From assembly GCF_000151315.2 (NCBI RefSeq), contig NW_011887307.1, positions 148,460 through 212,459 on the forward strand: a DNA stretch of 64,000 nucleotides, in the 5' to 3' direction. The stretch comes from Capsaspora owczarzaki ATCC 30864. Taxonomy: Eukaryota > Opisthokonta > Filasterea. Shown here piece by piece: positions 10,929-22,264 of this stretch; the stretch's first letter is position 1, and every line of letters begins with the position of its first letter. The notes beneath the pieces are model-generated. The model made no database searches and was not told the origin of the DNA. It saw only the letters and a list, made by a program, of their open reading frames with translations. A program made the translations under genes and the position numbers.

Positions 10929-11725
10929 GTAGTAATGCATTTCCAGCCAAAAAAAATAAATAAATAAAAAAAATACAGACTCGAGCTCGCTTTTTGCTGC
11001 TGAGATCGGCGAGCGCGAGCCGGGGTCATTCGAGGTCAAACTCGAGGGCGTCGTGTCTGGTGTTCCATCACCCCCCCACCTCCTTCCTCAGATTCTGAAG
11101 GAGCGAGTGAGGCGGAAAGAAGAGCAAAAAAAGAAAAAAAAAAAGAAAAAAAAAAAAGACATGTGGATTGCACAGCTTAGGGTTTTGTTACCAGATGGTT
11201 AGACGTAACCGGGTTTAACTCAATCAAAGCGGATACGGGATTCCACTACTGTCATTCTCGTCCAGTTCACTCTTCTACACAACGAGCTGCTCTTCAACTC
11301 CCCCCCCCGCACACACACACACGCACACACACGCCCTCCTCCAAACCCCGCCCCCAACCACTGGGACTGACGGAACGAGCGACCGTGGCTGGCAAGCGCA
11401 CGCGGCAATGGAAAAAATCCAGTCAAAAACGCTGGATCGACGAAGACGTAACGTTTCTCTCGGCTGTGCCTTACCCCCAGAAGTCCTCGACGGTGCGGAA
11501 GGTGATGACGCTGGTGAGGTACTGCTTGAAGTTGTTCCAGTCGGCGTCGCGGGGCGGGTTGTCGTAGTACAGCGTCCACGAGAACTGCAGCTCGTGGCGC
11601 GTCGACAGCGAGGTCATCAGCGGCGCCAGTGCCTGCTGCTGCTGCTGGGGCTGGGCTTGCTGGGCTTGCTGTTGGGGTGCTGCAGCTGATGCAGTCTGTG
11701 TCTGTTGTCGTCCCTCCGCTGCCAT
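10097..11725 (-). CDS. EIF4E: Translation initiation factor eIF4E (cap-binding protein)
   Basis: Four exons on the minus strand (11725-11475, 10753-10582, 10457-10327, 10202-10097) give 219 residues, close to the usual length. A Gln/Ala-rich N-terminus precedes the core. Visible family landmarks are the W-x-x-F segment and TVEDFWG at the first exon end, YSLFKGDVLPVWEDS and GGKWLI in exon 2 (the Trp-Glu pair contacts the m7G cap), and IGENFEVQDEITGAV plus KGDRVALWTR in exon 3. It binds mRNA 5' caps and recruits eIF4G in the cytoplasm. The first intron is about 720 bases and contains an A53 run on the plus strand, a T53 run in the transcript sense. Alternative assignment to an eIF4E2-like paralogue cannot be excluded from motifs alone. 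Confidence 0.95.
10874..10926. repeat. A53 homopolymer within EIF4E intron 1
   Basis: An uninterrupted run of 53 A residues on the plus strand lies inside the first intron of EIF4E. Read in the gene's own direction it is T53, about 120 bases before the exon 2 acceptor, too far to be the polypyrimidine tract itself. Its exact length is a likely sequencing or slippage uncertainty. Confidence 0.9.
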
Positions 11726-12068
11726 CGTGTTTGATCTTTCAAAAAAAAAAAAAAAAAAAAAAAGGACTGAATCCAATGCAAGTCCAGCCAAACGCAGCCA
11801 AAGCGTAAAAGATGTCGCAATCGCGTAGCCATCCTGAGAATTCGAGCTTGGAAACGGCGCCGAAGGGGACAGGAATGGATGATTATCATCTTGAGCAGGC
11901 GCAGCGACGAGAGCCAAGTTGAACTGCTGAGAACAAGCCGATCTGCTTCAATACAGACAAGTCACCCGACAGGTATCACTCGACTCAGCTCTCAATGGAC
12001 CTTTCGATGGACCTCTCAATGAATCTCAGTCCATCTTTTTCTTCTTTTTCTCCTGTCTCTCTTCTCCA
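11726..12068. promoter_or_regulatory. Divergent promoter region of EIF4E and MED1
   Basis: Only 343 bases separate the start codons of these head-to-head genes, so both core promoters must lie here or in the transcribed leaders. An A-run of about 22 bases (11742-11763) lies just upstream of the EIF4E ATG. No clear TATA element is visible for either gene. Confidence 0.5.
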
Positions 12069-14931
12069 ATGGAAGCCCAGCCAAATAATCCTTCGTCTTC
12101 AGGCCATGCTCCCACCGATGCTTCTGCTGCCGCCCCTCCGACCGTGCTGCAGCGCTTGAAGCGCATCCAAGCTCTACTTGACACATGCCGCACTGGGCTC
12201 GGTCTCACGGCGCCGCGCAATGTGGATCAAGGCCACGGTTTGTGTTGCTGGCTGAACGCTGTGCATTGGGATTTTTGCATTGGGGGGCGTTCCACTCATC
12301 GCTTAGGACCCGGTTTGTAGTGCATCCATACGCAGATGCGCATATCGAAACCATTCGCCAAGACGTCCGCGCCGAGCTGCGCGCGTTGACGCAGGCGCTC
12401 TCCAACTATGGCGCAGCGGCTGCGTTGGCGCCAGTCACAGCGAGCAGGTTGCTCACTCAGCTCAAAGTAAGCGCCAATGCAAGCACACACACACACACAC
12501 ACTTGCATGGTGAAGAACGACATCCAAGCATGCTTGATCCAAGCATGGTCTACATGAGCGCGATCGCGCGGTTTTGCCATTTGCTCACTTCCCATTCCTG
12601 TCCTCCGCCCCCCCCCTCGCCCGTCCAACACAGGATAAAGCTACCCGTCAGGCGGAATCAAAGGTGTTTAGTGCATCGCTTGCTGCAGCGTTGGCCGTGT
12701 TTGACCGAGGAACCAGGATCTCGCCCATCGACGAGCTTGATTCGCAGCTGAGCAAGGTGGCTGCGGCCAACAACCTCCAGCTGCAATCTCTGTCTTTCGA
12801 GGAAGGCAATGCACGCTACCTCACGTCTCAAACGCTCTTCGTTGAGATTGAGCGATCACCGGGCTCCAACGTCCCTGAAAACGCGGCCGTTGCCGCGCCG
12901 AATGAGCCGCTTGTTGCCGCCGTCAAAATCCTCATCACCGACGAGGATGACGCGCATCTCGACGACCCTCCCATGCCCATTAACGATCCTTGGATGCTGC
13001 ACCTGCTTCAGCAGCGTCATTTCGACGAGTTTGGCCGCCAGCTTGCCCGGCTCGCCGTTCTGGACAATTCGTCTGCCTTTTCACAGCCGCGCGAAAAGTC
13101 CAACATGGCCAAACTTTTGCGTCAACTGACGACCGATTTGCACACTGTGGAAGCTGCCGAGATGGCTGCTGCTCAGAAAAACTTGCATCAAGTTGTTCAA
13201 AAAGGCCACGGCCTCCTGGCTCCTCGCAGCGGCGCTCGGCTCCTCGGGACAACCTTCTTTGCATCGCACGAGACATATGCGCGCGTTGAGGCCATGGTTG
13301 CGCGCCTTGAGCGAATCCCTGGGCTTTCTGCCAACACTGACGAAGCTCGGAAGCTAGCCCGTGCTCTTTCCATCCCAGCTGTTGCCGTCGACCAGCTGTT
13401 GGTTTTGAGGGCCTCCGACCAGACGCCAGATGTTTTGCGACGAGAACTGTTGTTCAAGCTCGGCTTCTCTCTGCAGGTGGATATTGAGCGAGCGAGTTTG
13501 CAGTCAGTCAACATCCAGCCGACCGTCGCGAAGGCAGGCGACGAATTCTCGTTGGTTGCAAACAAGATTTCGCGTGGCTTGACAACCATCGTTCCGTCAC
13601 CGTACGAGAGCGACGAAGTTTCGCATGCAAGCGTTCCAGGCACACTCGCAGCTACCCTTAACTGGCACATTCCCGTTTGTGTCTCTGTTCTGCAAGAGCT
13701 CGAGACGAATGTTCTCGGCAAGTCAGGTACGACAGTCAAATGCTTCCCTCGAGGTTTGTGTGCGGAGAGCGCGCGCACAATTCGGGCTGACTTTCTGTTT
13801 GGTCTGAAATCGCGGCTACAGCAAATATCACCGAGGTGTCGTCCAATGGGTCGGTATCTGTCGAGCAGCTTGTTCTCGATACCCTTCAGAGCTCGGTATG
13901 CCCTTTCCTTTTCAAGTTTGGTTGAAACGGATGCCAAGTTGGCTGAAAGGGAGACGCTTGTGCTTACTTTTCGAGATGTTTTTACATTTGCGACCGTTTT
14001 TGATATCATTTAGGGAATGTTCTCTGAGCATTTGGTACGGATCGGAGAGTGCAAAGGAATGGCGTTTTCGATTTGTTTGGTGGCGTTTTCTCACCGCATC
14101 TAACTATATGACAATCTCATCTAGCGAGTCGGGGACTCCAACTATCTGTTCAGCATTCCTCTAGACCAAGGCACCCCTGCTGTGCTGGTTAGCCGCTTCC
14201 CTATTGTGAACATTGCCCAGCTACATGCTGTGGAACAGGTATGACTCCGAATTGCTGCTTTCAAAGTGGCGAGATGCTTGATCTAAGGACACCTATGGAT
14301 TTTTTTAAATTGTGCTGCAACCATCCCAGGCTTTCCGCCAGCAAATCGTCTTCAACCAATTGTTGGCCAGCTGCGCTGCAGAGCTAGCTCCTGAAGTTCG
14401 AATCGCCAATCGCGGCCAGTCCAGTGGTACGTCTCTTGTCTGCACGATGCGCGACAAATCCGAGTCGTTGCTCAACCCTTTCTGTTGGAAACTGGCTATT
14501 GCGTGTTCGCACTTGCAGAGCCACATCAGCGCTTTGAAATCGCACTCCAACCACCCCGATTGATCTCGGTAGTGTTTGAGCGCCCAGCTTCTTCGTCGAT
14601 GGCCAATTTGACGATTCGTATCGAATCAGGTGGCAACATCACTGCCGCCATTCGCGACTCGGACCCGTCACCGACTGCTCCGCTTCCAGATGCGGGCGTG
14701 CTGTCCGAGTTGCTCAATTATTCTCTCAATATTCCGCTGTGCATGCATCATGTGTTGGGCCGCAAATTTTCCGAGCCCCCCGCTCAGGCTGCCGCCGCAG
14801 CGCCACTTTCAGAAGGCTTTCGTACTTCTGCGCGGCGAAGACACGAAGACGCAGCAGAAGACGATGAAACGACCGTTTCCACATCGGCAGATGCCGACGG
14901 AAGCGCTGCCAAACGGCGCCGTGTCGAGTGA
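12069..14931 (+). CDS. MED1: Mediator complex subunit 1
   Basis: Eight exons (12069-12237, 12336-12466, 12634-13726, 13822-13895, 14014-14034, 14125-14238, 14330-14426, 14519-14931) give 703 residues. The match to the MED1 N-terminal domain rests on co-linear landmarks: HFDEFGRQLARL followed by LLRQLTTDLHTVE, HGLLAPRSGARL (compare the animal GYLTPRSGG block), a Pro/Trp-containing hydrophobic stretch (LNWHIPVCVSVLQELE), and VSRFPIVNIAQLHAVEQ with FNQLLASC, equivalent to the conserved I-x-F-x-H-P to N-x-L-x-x-SC region. The C-terminus ends in a basic AKRRRVE. MED1 bridges transcription factors and RNA polymerase II in the nucleus. The long disordered tail with LxxLL boxes known from vertebrates is absent. 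Exon 5 is a 21-base microexon. The gene faces the GKAP-domain gene tail to tail, 243 bases apart. Confidence 0.85.
14014..14034 (+). other. MED1: Predicted 21-base microexon of MED1
   Basis: A TTTAG acceptor precedes GGAATG and a GTACGG donor follows CATTTG, defining a 21-base phase-0 exon for GMFSEHL. Exons 4 and 6 are themselves in phase 0, so the protein stays in frame with or without it. Skipping is therefore possible, and the exon is a prediction. Confidence 0.55.
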
Positions 14932-15174
14932 TTGATTTAATTGCAAAAGCATCAAGCCATTTTTCTTTTAACTTTTTTTCATTTCTGTTGTTAACCAAAT
15001 CCATACAACTCAACTACATTCATTCACACTTTTTATCAACGTCTCTCAATCTTCAACGCGGTTGCCGAAATCGACTTCAACAAGGCAAACTTTCAACAAT
15101 GTTCTTCATGCGACAAAGAGGAAGGGGCCCCACAAACCTGCCCCGCTCCCTCCCACAACGTGTCCAAATTCGCC

Positions 15175-18138
15175 CTATTGTTTGGATGGTGTGTTGCGTC
15201 CACTCTTGCGAGTTGGGGTCGAGGGGAGATCCAATTGGTGTTCTGTGAACGGACATCAAAGTGTCAAAGTGAGTACGAGTAGGAGCGGCATTACCTCTAC
15301 ATCCTCAAAAAGGAAAACTCACCTCGTGGAATACCGGTGGCCTTATCTGTGTTCTTTGGTTGAGCAGCATCTTCAAGCAAAGGTGCGACTTCAGCCTCCG
15401 CATCCATCGCGACTGCGGCGCCAGCCATTCGCTTGCGAGCAGCGCTACGTGGCGATGATCGGAAGCCCTCGAGGCTGACAGCTACGCGAGAAGGCGTTGA
15501 GGGCAACTTTACGGTCCCAGCATTCCTGCGAGGCGAGCTGGTTCCCCCCAGACTCAGCACATTGGCGTCAGGAGCTCCTCCCTTCTTCATTGCGGCTTTT
15601 GCGGCAGCCAGGCGGGCGCGAGCGGCCTCACGCGACGCCTCTGCAGCAGCAGCCTTGGTTGATGCAGCAGACGATGCAGCTTCGCCACTCTAAAAGAAAG
15701 GAAAGAAAAGCAAAAACCTCGTTGGAGTTAGTGAATTCTGAGCCAAACAAGCACAAAACAACAATGGACCCAGACTTACAGTCGAGGCCGCCGACGATGC
15801 GGTTGCGGGCTTGCGTGATGCCGCGCTCACAATAGGACGCTTTGGAGCGCCAGACGTCTTGGGCTTTGGTGGCTCCAGTTCTTGCCAGTTGTTGTCGCGG
15901 AGCTTGACCAACTGTTCAAAGCGGTCGTAAATGTTCTCGACCTGAATGTAAATCACCTCCCAGAAGCCAGCAAGATCTGATGCGTGGGTCTTGAGCTCGC
16001 CCGACTGATCGATGCTAGCCTGGCAGAGACCGGCGTACTGGGGGAATCGCTTGTTCATCAACAGATTGGCTTGACCAATGGCGGCAATGATTGAGCCCAA
16101 CGCTAAAAGAGAAACCACAAAGAAAAAGCGCCACACACCGATGCTTTGTGAGAATTCGTGTTTGACAACAACCGTGCAAAAAACGAAAACAACGGAAAAT
16201 CTCTCGCTCTTACAATCATCCGTTAGCTCGGGGTGCTCCGCTCGGTAGGCCTCCCACTCTGCACAATGAGCAGCGAGCTTGTTCTTGCAAGACTGCATGA
16301 CGTTGCGCCAGTAGTGACCGTCCTTGACTTCGGAATCTGCAGACGGTGCTGCCGAGCTGCCAGCTGCCGATTCCGTCGCAGGCTCTTCAGATTTCTCAGC
16401 AGAAGAGGTTGACGCAGCAGTAGCAGCAGTGGTAGAAGTCTCGGTGGCTGTCGAGGCGGGCTGTGTTGCAGCAGACTTGGTGTCATCGCCGTCGGTGGCG
16501 GCCACCAACGCACCGGGGCCTGGGACAGAGCGAGACGCGGGGAACAAGGCCACAGGCGCGTCAGAGAGTGTGACGACTTTCAGCGCTGCAATGAGATCGA
16601 CCGCGGGATCAACGCGGCGAGTGGTCGTGCGAGGCGTCCAGCGCGGTTCGGTCAGCACAGCGGGCGTCATTGGCACACGCATGGGCGTTCCGAGCCTCGA
16701 TGCCGCCGCTAAAGGTCCTGCGCTGCTTGAGCTGGCGACGGTGCTGTGGCGGAACGCGGAGAGTGGACGACGGCCAGACAACGGCGATGATGAGGCTTGC
16801 GCAGCGGAGACGCGCGCGGGGGGTGTTGCCGGCATCGAAAGCAGGCCAGACACGGTTTCGTCCATGCTTTCGTTCAGGCCCAGGCCGCCGTGGCTGGACT
16901 GGTGGGTGGCATTCTCAGCAGACCCATTGTCGGAGGACGACGAGCGCTCGTCCGCTTCCAAGTCCATCGGAGTGACAAATTCGTCCCTGCTGACCTCTTC
17001 CTGCGGCAAACGTGCGTGGTCCTCGGCGATATCATCTGCAATGCCAAACGCGCCGTTGGCAGGCAGGACGAGCTCGTACATGCTTGGTTCAACGACGAGC
17101 ATTGTGGACGACGGCTCGGGCGAGAGCGACTCCGGTGCGCGGTAGCAGACTGGGTTTCGTTTCCGAGGTGTGACCTCCAGCTGCGCGACCTGCTGGGCGA
17201 CTGAATCAATGTCTGACGCAAGGACGACCGGAGCAGCAGGTGCAGGAGCAGCAGGGGTCAGCGGCGTCGGTTCGATGATGACCGAGCTGGCTTGAGCGCG
17301 TTTGCTGGCGGCAGTCGTGCGCCGTGACTTGGGCTCGTTGTCAGCAGCAGTGCTTGCGCTAGCACTAGTCGCATTCGTAGTGGTCGCCTTGGTTGAGCGG
17401 CGCGCGGTCGTGATGACTGGCTTTGACTCGATGACGCTCTCGGCCTTTGCGGCAGCGCGGGTCGCGCGAGTGCGTGGCTCGGGCACTGCGACGGCTGCCA
17501 CGGCGGTGCTGGTACTGGCACTGGACTTGTCGTTCTTGCTCGGGTTGGCTGGCTTCCGAGCATTGGTGGCAGGTTTGACAGCAGAAGCAGAAGCAGTGGC
17601 AGATGGCTTGGCGTCTGCATCCACATATACACGCAAAACGATGAGCTTCTTTCCTAGTATTGCTTCCTGCACGTCTCTTCAATCTACAACTAGTATTGCT
17701 TCCTGCACGTCTCTTCAATCTACAACTATAAGGAACAATGCCTCGTTTGCCACAAAGTCTCGACTTGGCGCAAAAAGAAATAAAAAAAAAAAGAAAAAAG
17801 AAAAAGAAAAACCGTTGGAAACTTTTTTGTGTTTCAGTTCTGAAACCAACATCAAAAACCGTTGAATGTTTGTTGGAACGCTGAAACTGGTGTCGGAGTT
17901 TGGATTTCCGCATGGACACGAGCAGAAATCAAGCGTGTGTTGCTGCCTTTCGGAGGAAGACGAGGACGAGGAGGAAAACGAGGGGCGAGGAGCGAAACGT
18001 CAAAACAAGGGCGGGTTGGCGGTTTTTTTTTTTTTTGGATGTTTTCAAGTTACTGTCAGTATTTGCGTCAGCGATGGTCGCCAGTGCTCGTGCACGGGAG
18101 CGGGTCATCCGCAATGCGCCGTTCTCAGCTTGACTCAT
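15175..18138 (-). CDS. GKAP/DLGAP-domain protein (guanylate-kinase-associated, SAPAP/HURP family)
   Basis: Five minus-strand exons (18138-18054, 17614-16214, 16102-15780, 15689-15323, 15242-15175) give 747 residues. The first 450 or so are low-complexity Ala/Ser/Thr/Pro with basic patches (MTRSRARALAT near the N-terminus). Residues of about 460-570 match the GKAP domain: W-R-N-V-M-Q-S-C-K helix, then IGQANLLMNKRFPQYAGLC, DLAGFWEVIYIQVENIYDRF and LVKLRDNNW, closely paralleling the animal GQAQLLM/RFxQFxGL/DLxGFWDM/QVEDV pattern. The tail has SP/TP-rich basic segments. Animal members are postsynaptic scaffolds (DLGAP1-4, binding MAGUK guanylate kinase domains) or the mitotic microtubule protein DLGAP5/HURP. 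The basic disordered flanks and lack of synapses make a HURP-like microtubule role as likely as a scaffold role; this is inference. The first intron is 439 bases and includes a 36-base tandem duplication. Confidence 0.85.
17657..17728. repeat. Perfect tandem duplication, two copies of 36 bases
   Basis: A 36-base unit starting AGTATTGCTTCCTGC occurs twice in direct succession with no visible differences. It lies in intron 1 of the GKAP-domain gene, within 45-115 bases of the exon 2 acceptor. The identity of copies implies a recent slippage or unequal exchange event. Confidence 0.85.
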
Positions 18139-18579
18139 GATGAAAGTGAGAGAAAGGGGGGGTTGTATTTGAGGAGAAAGAGAGAAAGAGAGAGAGAGAG
18201 TTTGAAACGGTAAGATAGAAAAAAGACTGCAGTTTCGTTCCGTTTCCGTCGGTCATTCTGTTTTGGATTTTGCCCATGAATCACTCGCTTCGTACTCATG
18301 CCACCGACCTTTTGAGATGTATCTGCGATTTTACGCAAGGAGGCTTCCTGTCTGCTGGAAATTCAAACATTTCTCTTTGAAATTTTCATCTCTTTCTCTC
18401 TCTCTCTCTCTCTCCCCACACTGCAATTCAGTTCCAGCAGTTTCCTGCACACTCAGCAGCTGTACTGCACACTGCAAATGACTTTGCACGTTTTGCTCAT
18501 GCATTTGCCTCTTCGTCCGCTTTTGTGGTTTTTACTCACTCTTCCTTTTCTTAAAAGTTTGCACAATCCTAAAACAATC
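18139..18579. promoter_or_regulatory. GCLM: Divergent promoter region between GKAP-domain gene and GCLM
   Basis: The 441 bases between the two start codons contain GA-rich sequence at 18150-18200 (on the GKAP side) and a (CT)n run at 18391-18412 (on the GCLM side), mirror-image pyrimidine/purine tracts. No strong TATA box is seen. An in-frame upstream ATG for GCLM at 18478 exists but has poorer context. Confidence 0.5.
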
Positions 18580-20394
18580 ATGGCGACTGCGCAAGTTCTG
18601 CTCAGCGACGCTGCGTCACCCGCCGACCATTCCGGCCTCAACACAACTGCCACATCATCATCATCATCGTCGTCGTCTGTTGGCAACGGCACTGCTTCTG
18701 CTGCAGGAGGTGGCGTCCGTCAGCACGGCGAATTCAATCTCTCCGTGCTTGGGGGCGGACACCCGCACTTTGTTCCGCACCACGACAGCGAGTACGAGCG
18801 CCAACAGCAGCAGCAACAACAACAGCATGAGGAGCAGCAGCAGCAGCAGCATGACATCCATGACCAGCAGCAGCTGCGCGCCATGCTCGCCGCCTCGACG
18901 TCGCTGCTCGTCTCGACGGGCAATCTCCTCAGTCCCGCGCTCTCCCGCCGCGGCGACGTCGCAGCCCCGCGCAACACCGTCCAAGAGGTAACCTCCCCCT
19001 CGCTTCATACACACCACACTCACAAAAGCAGCTCCCTCGCTCTTTCACGTTCTTCATCCAATGCTGTTCATTTCCACCTCGCTGCGCTTTTCGTCAATCC
19101 TTTGCTTTACGATTGGACGGCGATTTTTCTTGAACTTTTTTTTTTTCCGTTCTAAATCTTGTTTGCTTGGTTTTTTTTTGTTTTTAGGTTTTGTTGGCAC
19201 TTTCGCTCGCATTTCAAGACGCAACGGTAAAGCATTTGCAGCAGCATTGATGAACCGAGAGCGAGACAGAGAGCGAGAGAGAGAGAGAGAGTGAAAGAGC
19301 GGCAGACGAATGGGGACGGCGTCGAACGCGTGGGCTTTCAAACCGCCCCCGACGTCTCTCTCTCTCTCTGTCTCTCTCTCTCTGTGACTCTCACTCGTCA
19401 GACTGAGCATTTTGGAGAGTAGAGATCTTCTTATGACGCAACTCACTTGCTTTGGTGCTTTTGGATGCATTATGTCTCTGCTTCTATAGAGCTCGGTGCG
19501 CGCTGCGGCGGTTTCAGTGCAGCGACAGAGCGACGGGCTCGTTCACGTGGCGCGATCGCCGTCCCCAGCGTCGCCTGCGTCCGACTGTGCGGGCTCGTGC
19601 GGCGAGGCAGTCACCACCAAAGGCAAGTGCCATCGACGAGAGTTTGAGCGCAAACGAGCGAGGAACTCAATGACCACTCACATGGGGTTTTCCCGCCTTT
19701 TCCCCCCCCCCCGTTCGCAATGTGTGCCTTGATCTCCACAATTACAGCCAAGCTCTTCGTCCTCGACGATATTTCAGAGGCAGAGCTCATTGACGCCGTA
19801 GCACAAGTCAGGAACGAGCTTGCCCTCGAGCGCATCGATTCCTTCATTCTCGCTCCGCAGTTTGACAGCGATGCCGCCAACCGAGCATCCACCGACCGAC
19901 TTTGGCATGCTGCAGAGTCCCTGTACACTGCCGGCGTCCTCGGATCTATTGGCGTGACCAATTTCGATAGCGCAGATCTTTCATCCTTTGTTTCCACAGC
20001 ACAAGTCAGTATTTCTGCTGATTTATTATTTTTCATGCTTTCGAACACTGAAACCGCTGTGATTTCTCACTTTTTGTTTGTTTGTGTGTCTTGTTTGGAC
20101 TACTTTTCAACAAAACCTCAGATTTCTCCTTCGGTCAATCAAATCTCCACAGGCAAGTTCAGCCAACCTCTCGCACAACTGGCCAAACAACACAACATTG
20201 CGCTGCTGTCCAACCCGGACGCCGAAATCCCGATTCTCAGCAGCGCTGCCTTGGACTCTGTCATTGGCTCCTACGTCGATCCTTCGGGCTCGTCCCAGTT
20301 GCGTCCTCGATGGCTTGTGCGCTACACGACCGAGATCAAGTGCCGCAGCATTGCCGCGCACCGCGGTTACATCCTGCGCGCCGACCGCGTGTAA
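18580..20394 (+). CDS. GCLM: Glutamate-cysteine ligase regulatory (modifier) subunit
   Basis: Four exons (18580-18987, 19490-19622, 19748-20004, 20122-20394) give 356 residues; animal GCLM is about 274. The extra length is an N-terminal Ser/Gln/His-rich segment with two glutamine tracts. From about residue 180 it follows the aldo-keto-reductase-like GCLM fold: AKLFVLDDISEAELIDAV, LALERIDSFILAPQ, GVLGSIGVTNFDSADL, SVNQIS, LAKQHNIALLSNPDAE and finally RWLVRYTTEIKCRSI with GYILRADR, matching the conserved WLLRY/SRG/KGYIL end. The protein lowers feedback inhibition of the catalytic subunit in glutathione synthesis, in the cytosol. Intron 2 uses a GC donor (19623). The ATG at 18580 was preferred over an in-frame one at 18478 because of its ACAATCATGG context; either is possible. 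Confidence 0.88.
19623..19747 (+). other. GCLM: GC-AG intron in GCLM
   Basis: Exon 2 ends ACCACCAAAG and is followed by GCAAGT, the standard GC-type donor; the intron ends AATTACAG. Joining here restores the conserved AKLFVL strand in phase 1. No GT donor nearby gives the correct frame. Confidence 0.8.
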
Positions 20395-20639
20395 AATGTC
20401 AGACCAACCCAGTTCGCGCCTTGTTTTTTTTGTTTCGCTTTTTTTCGCTTTGTTTTCATTGCTTCTGTTGCCCTCCCGACGTGCGCTATCAAGGGATGCT
20501 CAATCGTTTGAGTTCCAATTTCGTTGTGAAACTTATTAAGTCCTTGTACAATACAATACAACACCGTTTATTGACTCAGTATCCATATCAATTCAGTTCA
20601 GTTCAGTTCTCTAGTTTTCCACTCATACAGTACTTGATC

Positions 20640-22186
20640 ATGTCTGCGACGCTGGATCGCAATATGCTCTACCGATTGCTTGTCGGCCAACTTCGCCTCG
20701 ACGGATTTGACGTGCGTGTCTCTCGTCTCTCGTGAATCCTACTTGACGCAGCTTTCTTGTTGTTTCTTTGTCAAGACTTGACAATCCATACTGACTTCCA
20801 TACTGACTTACTTTTGGTCCCCCCTTCATAGTCGCTGGCTGTGAATCTCGCCAAGGCAGTCAATCTCCACCCGTCGGTCGCTGCGACGCCATCCTCGCGC
20901 CTGGAATCGCTCATCCAACTTGGTCTCAAGGTAACGCTCCTCCTTCTTCTTGTTCTTCTGCTATGCCATTGTTGTTGATTGACTGGAGTCTCGTGTGGAC
21001 GTCGAGCCTCGTGTGTGCGCGCAATGGATTGAGCTCACTGTCCTCTCGCGTTTGGCACGCACACAGGCTGAAGCGGCTGGCTTTGCAGGCGCGTCGGACG
21101 CCAACAATAATGGTGGATTCGCCGCGGATCGCGATGGCGGCGCTGGTGCTGCAGAGTCGTCGATGGGCGGCGGCCAGCTGCTTGATTTCGAGCTCGAGCA
21201 GCCAACGGATTTGCCTGCCATGCCAGAGTTCTATGTGACGTTCAGCGCAACACACAAAGGCCCGTGCACTGTCGCTGCATTCAACTCGGATGCGTCGCTG
21301 GTCGCAACAGGCTCTGCGGACACCGTTATCAAGCTTTTGGTGAGAAATCAAGCGCTCGAACTTGCAGTATCTATCGGTGTGGCGCTCACCTTGCGATGGC
21401 AATTGCTGTCGCCATGCCGAAACGTGCTCTGTTAGGATGCCAACCGACTGTCAGGCGAACGCCAAGGAGAAGAAGACGACGAGCCTCGCACCAAGCGAAC
21501 GTTTTACGATCACGCAGCAGATGTGACGGATCTCGCCTTCCATCCCACGATGCCGTATTTACTCTCTGGATCCAAGGTAGCGTTTGTCGGCAATTGTTTT
21601 CGACTTGCTCTTGAGCTCCAAGTGTTGTTGCTGGTGCTGAGGGTCGCAGCAACTCAAACGGTTTGCTTTTGGTTTGTTGCACCTGTTTAACTTGCAGGAC
21701 GGCACGGTGAAACTCTTTAACTGCAACAAGCTGGGCATCAAGCGCGCGTTCAAGTTTATTCAAGACGCAAGTGCCATCCGCTCGCTGTCTGTCCATCCTT
21801 CTGGGCAGTTTGTGCTGGTCGGAACGGACGAGAAAGCGGTGCGCTTGTACGATCTGGAAACCTTCCAGTGCTATGTCGCAGCAAATGCGGCAGATCATCA
21901 CTTGTCCGGCATTCACAAAGTAAGCGATGGTGGGGAGAGAGGGGGTGCTGGAGCCAGGGTATTTCCAGTTGATGGATCGACCTAAATGTTTCGTTCTACA
22001 CTTTTCGCCCCGCCATCAAACGACAGGTCCAGTATGCGGCCGAGTGTAACGTGTACGCCACGTGCAGCGGAGACGGATCCATCAAGGTCTGGGACACTGT
22101 TAGCAGTCGGTGTGTCCTCACATTGCCGAAAGCACACGGCACCGACATTGAGGTATGGTTTGGAAGACGTTGGGTTTTCAGCTGTG

Positions 22187-22264
<78 letters not shown>

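Noticed and set aside
16324-17145. Long open frame antisense to the GKAP-domain gene
   Set aside because: It is a shadow frame of a GC-rich, Ala/Ser-coding exon; the sense frame has a conserved domain and clean splice sites.
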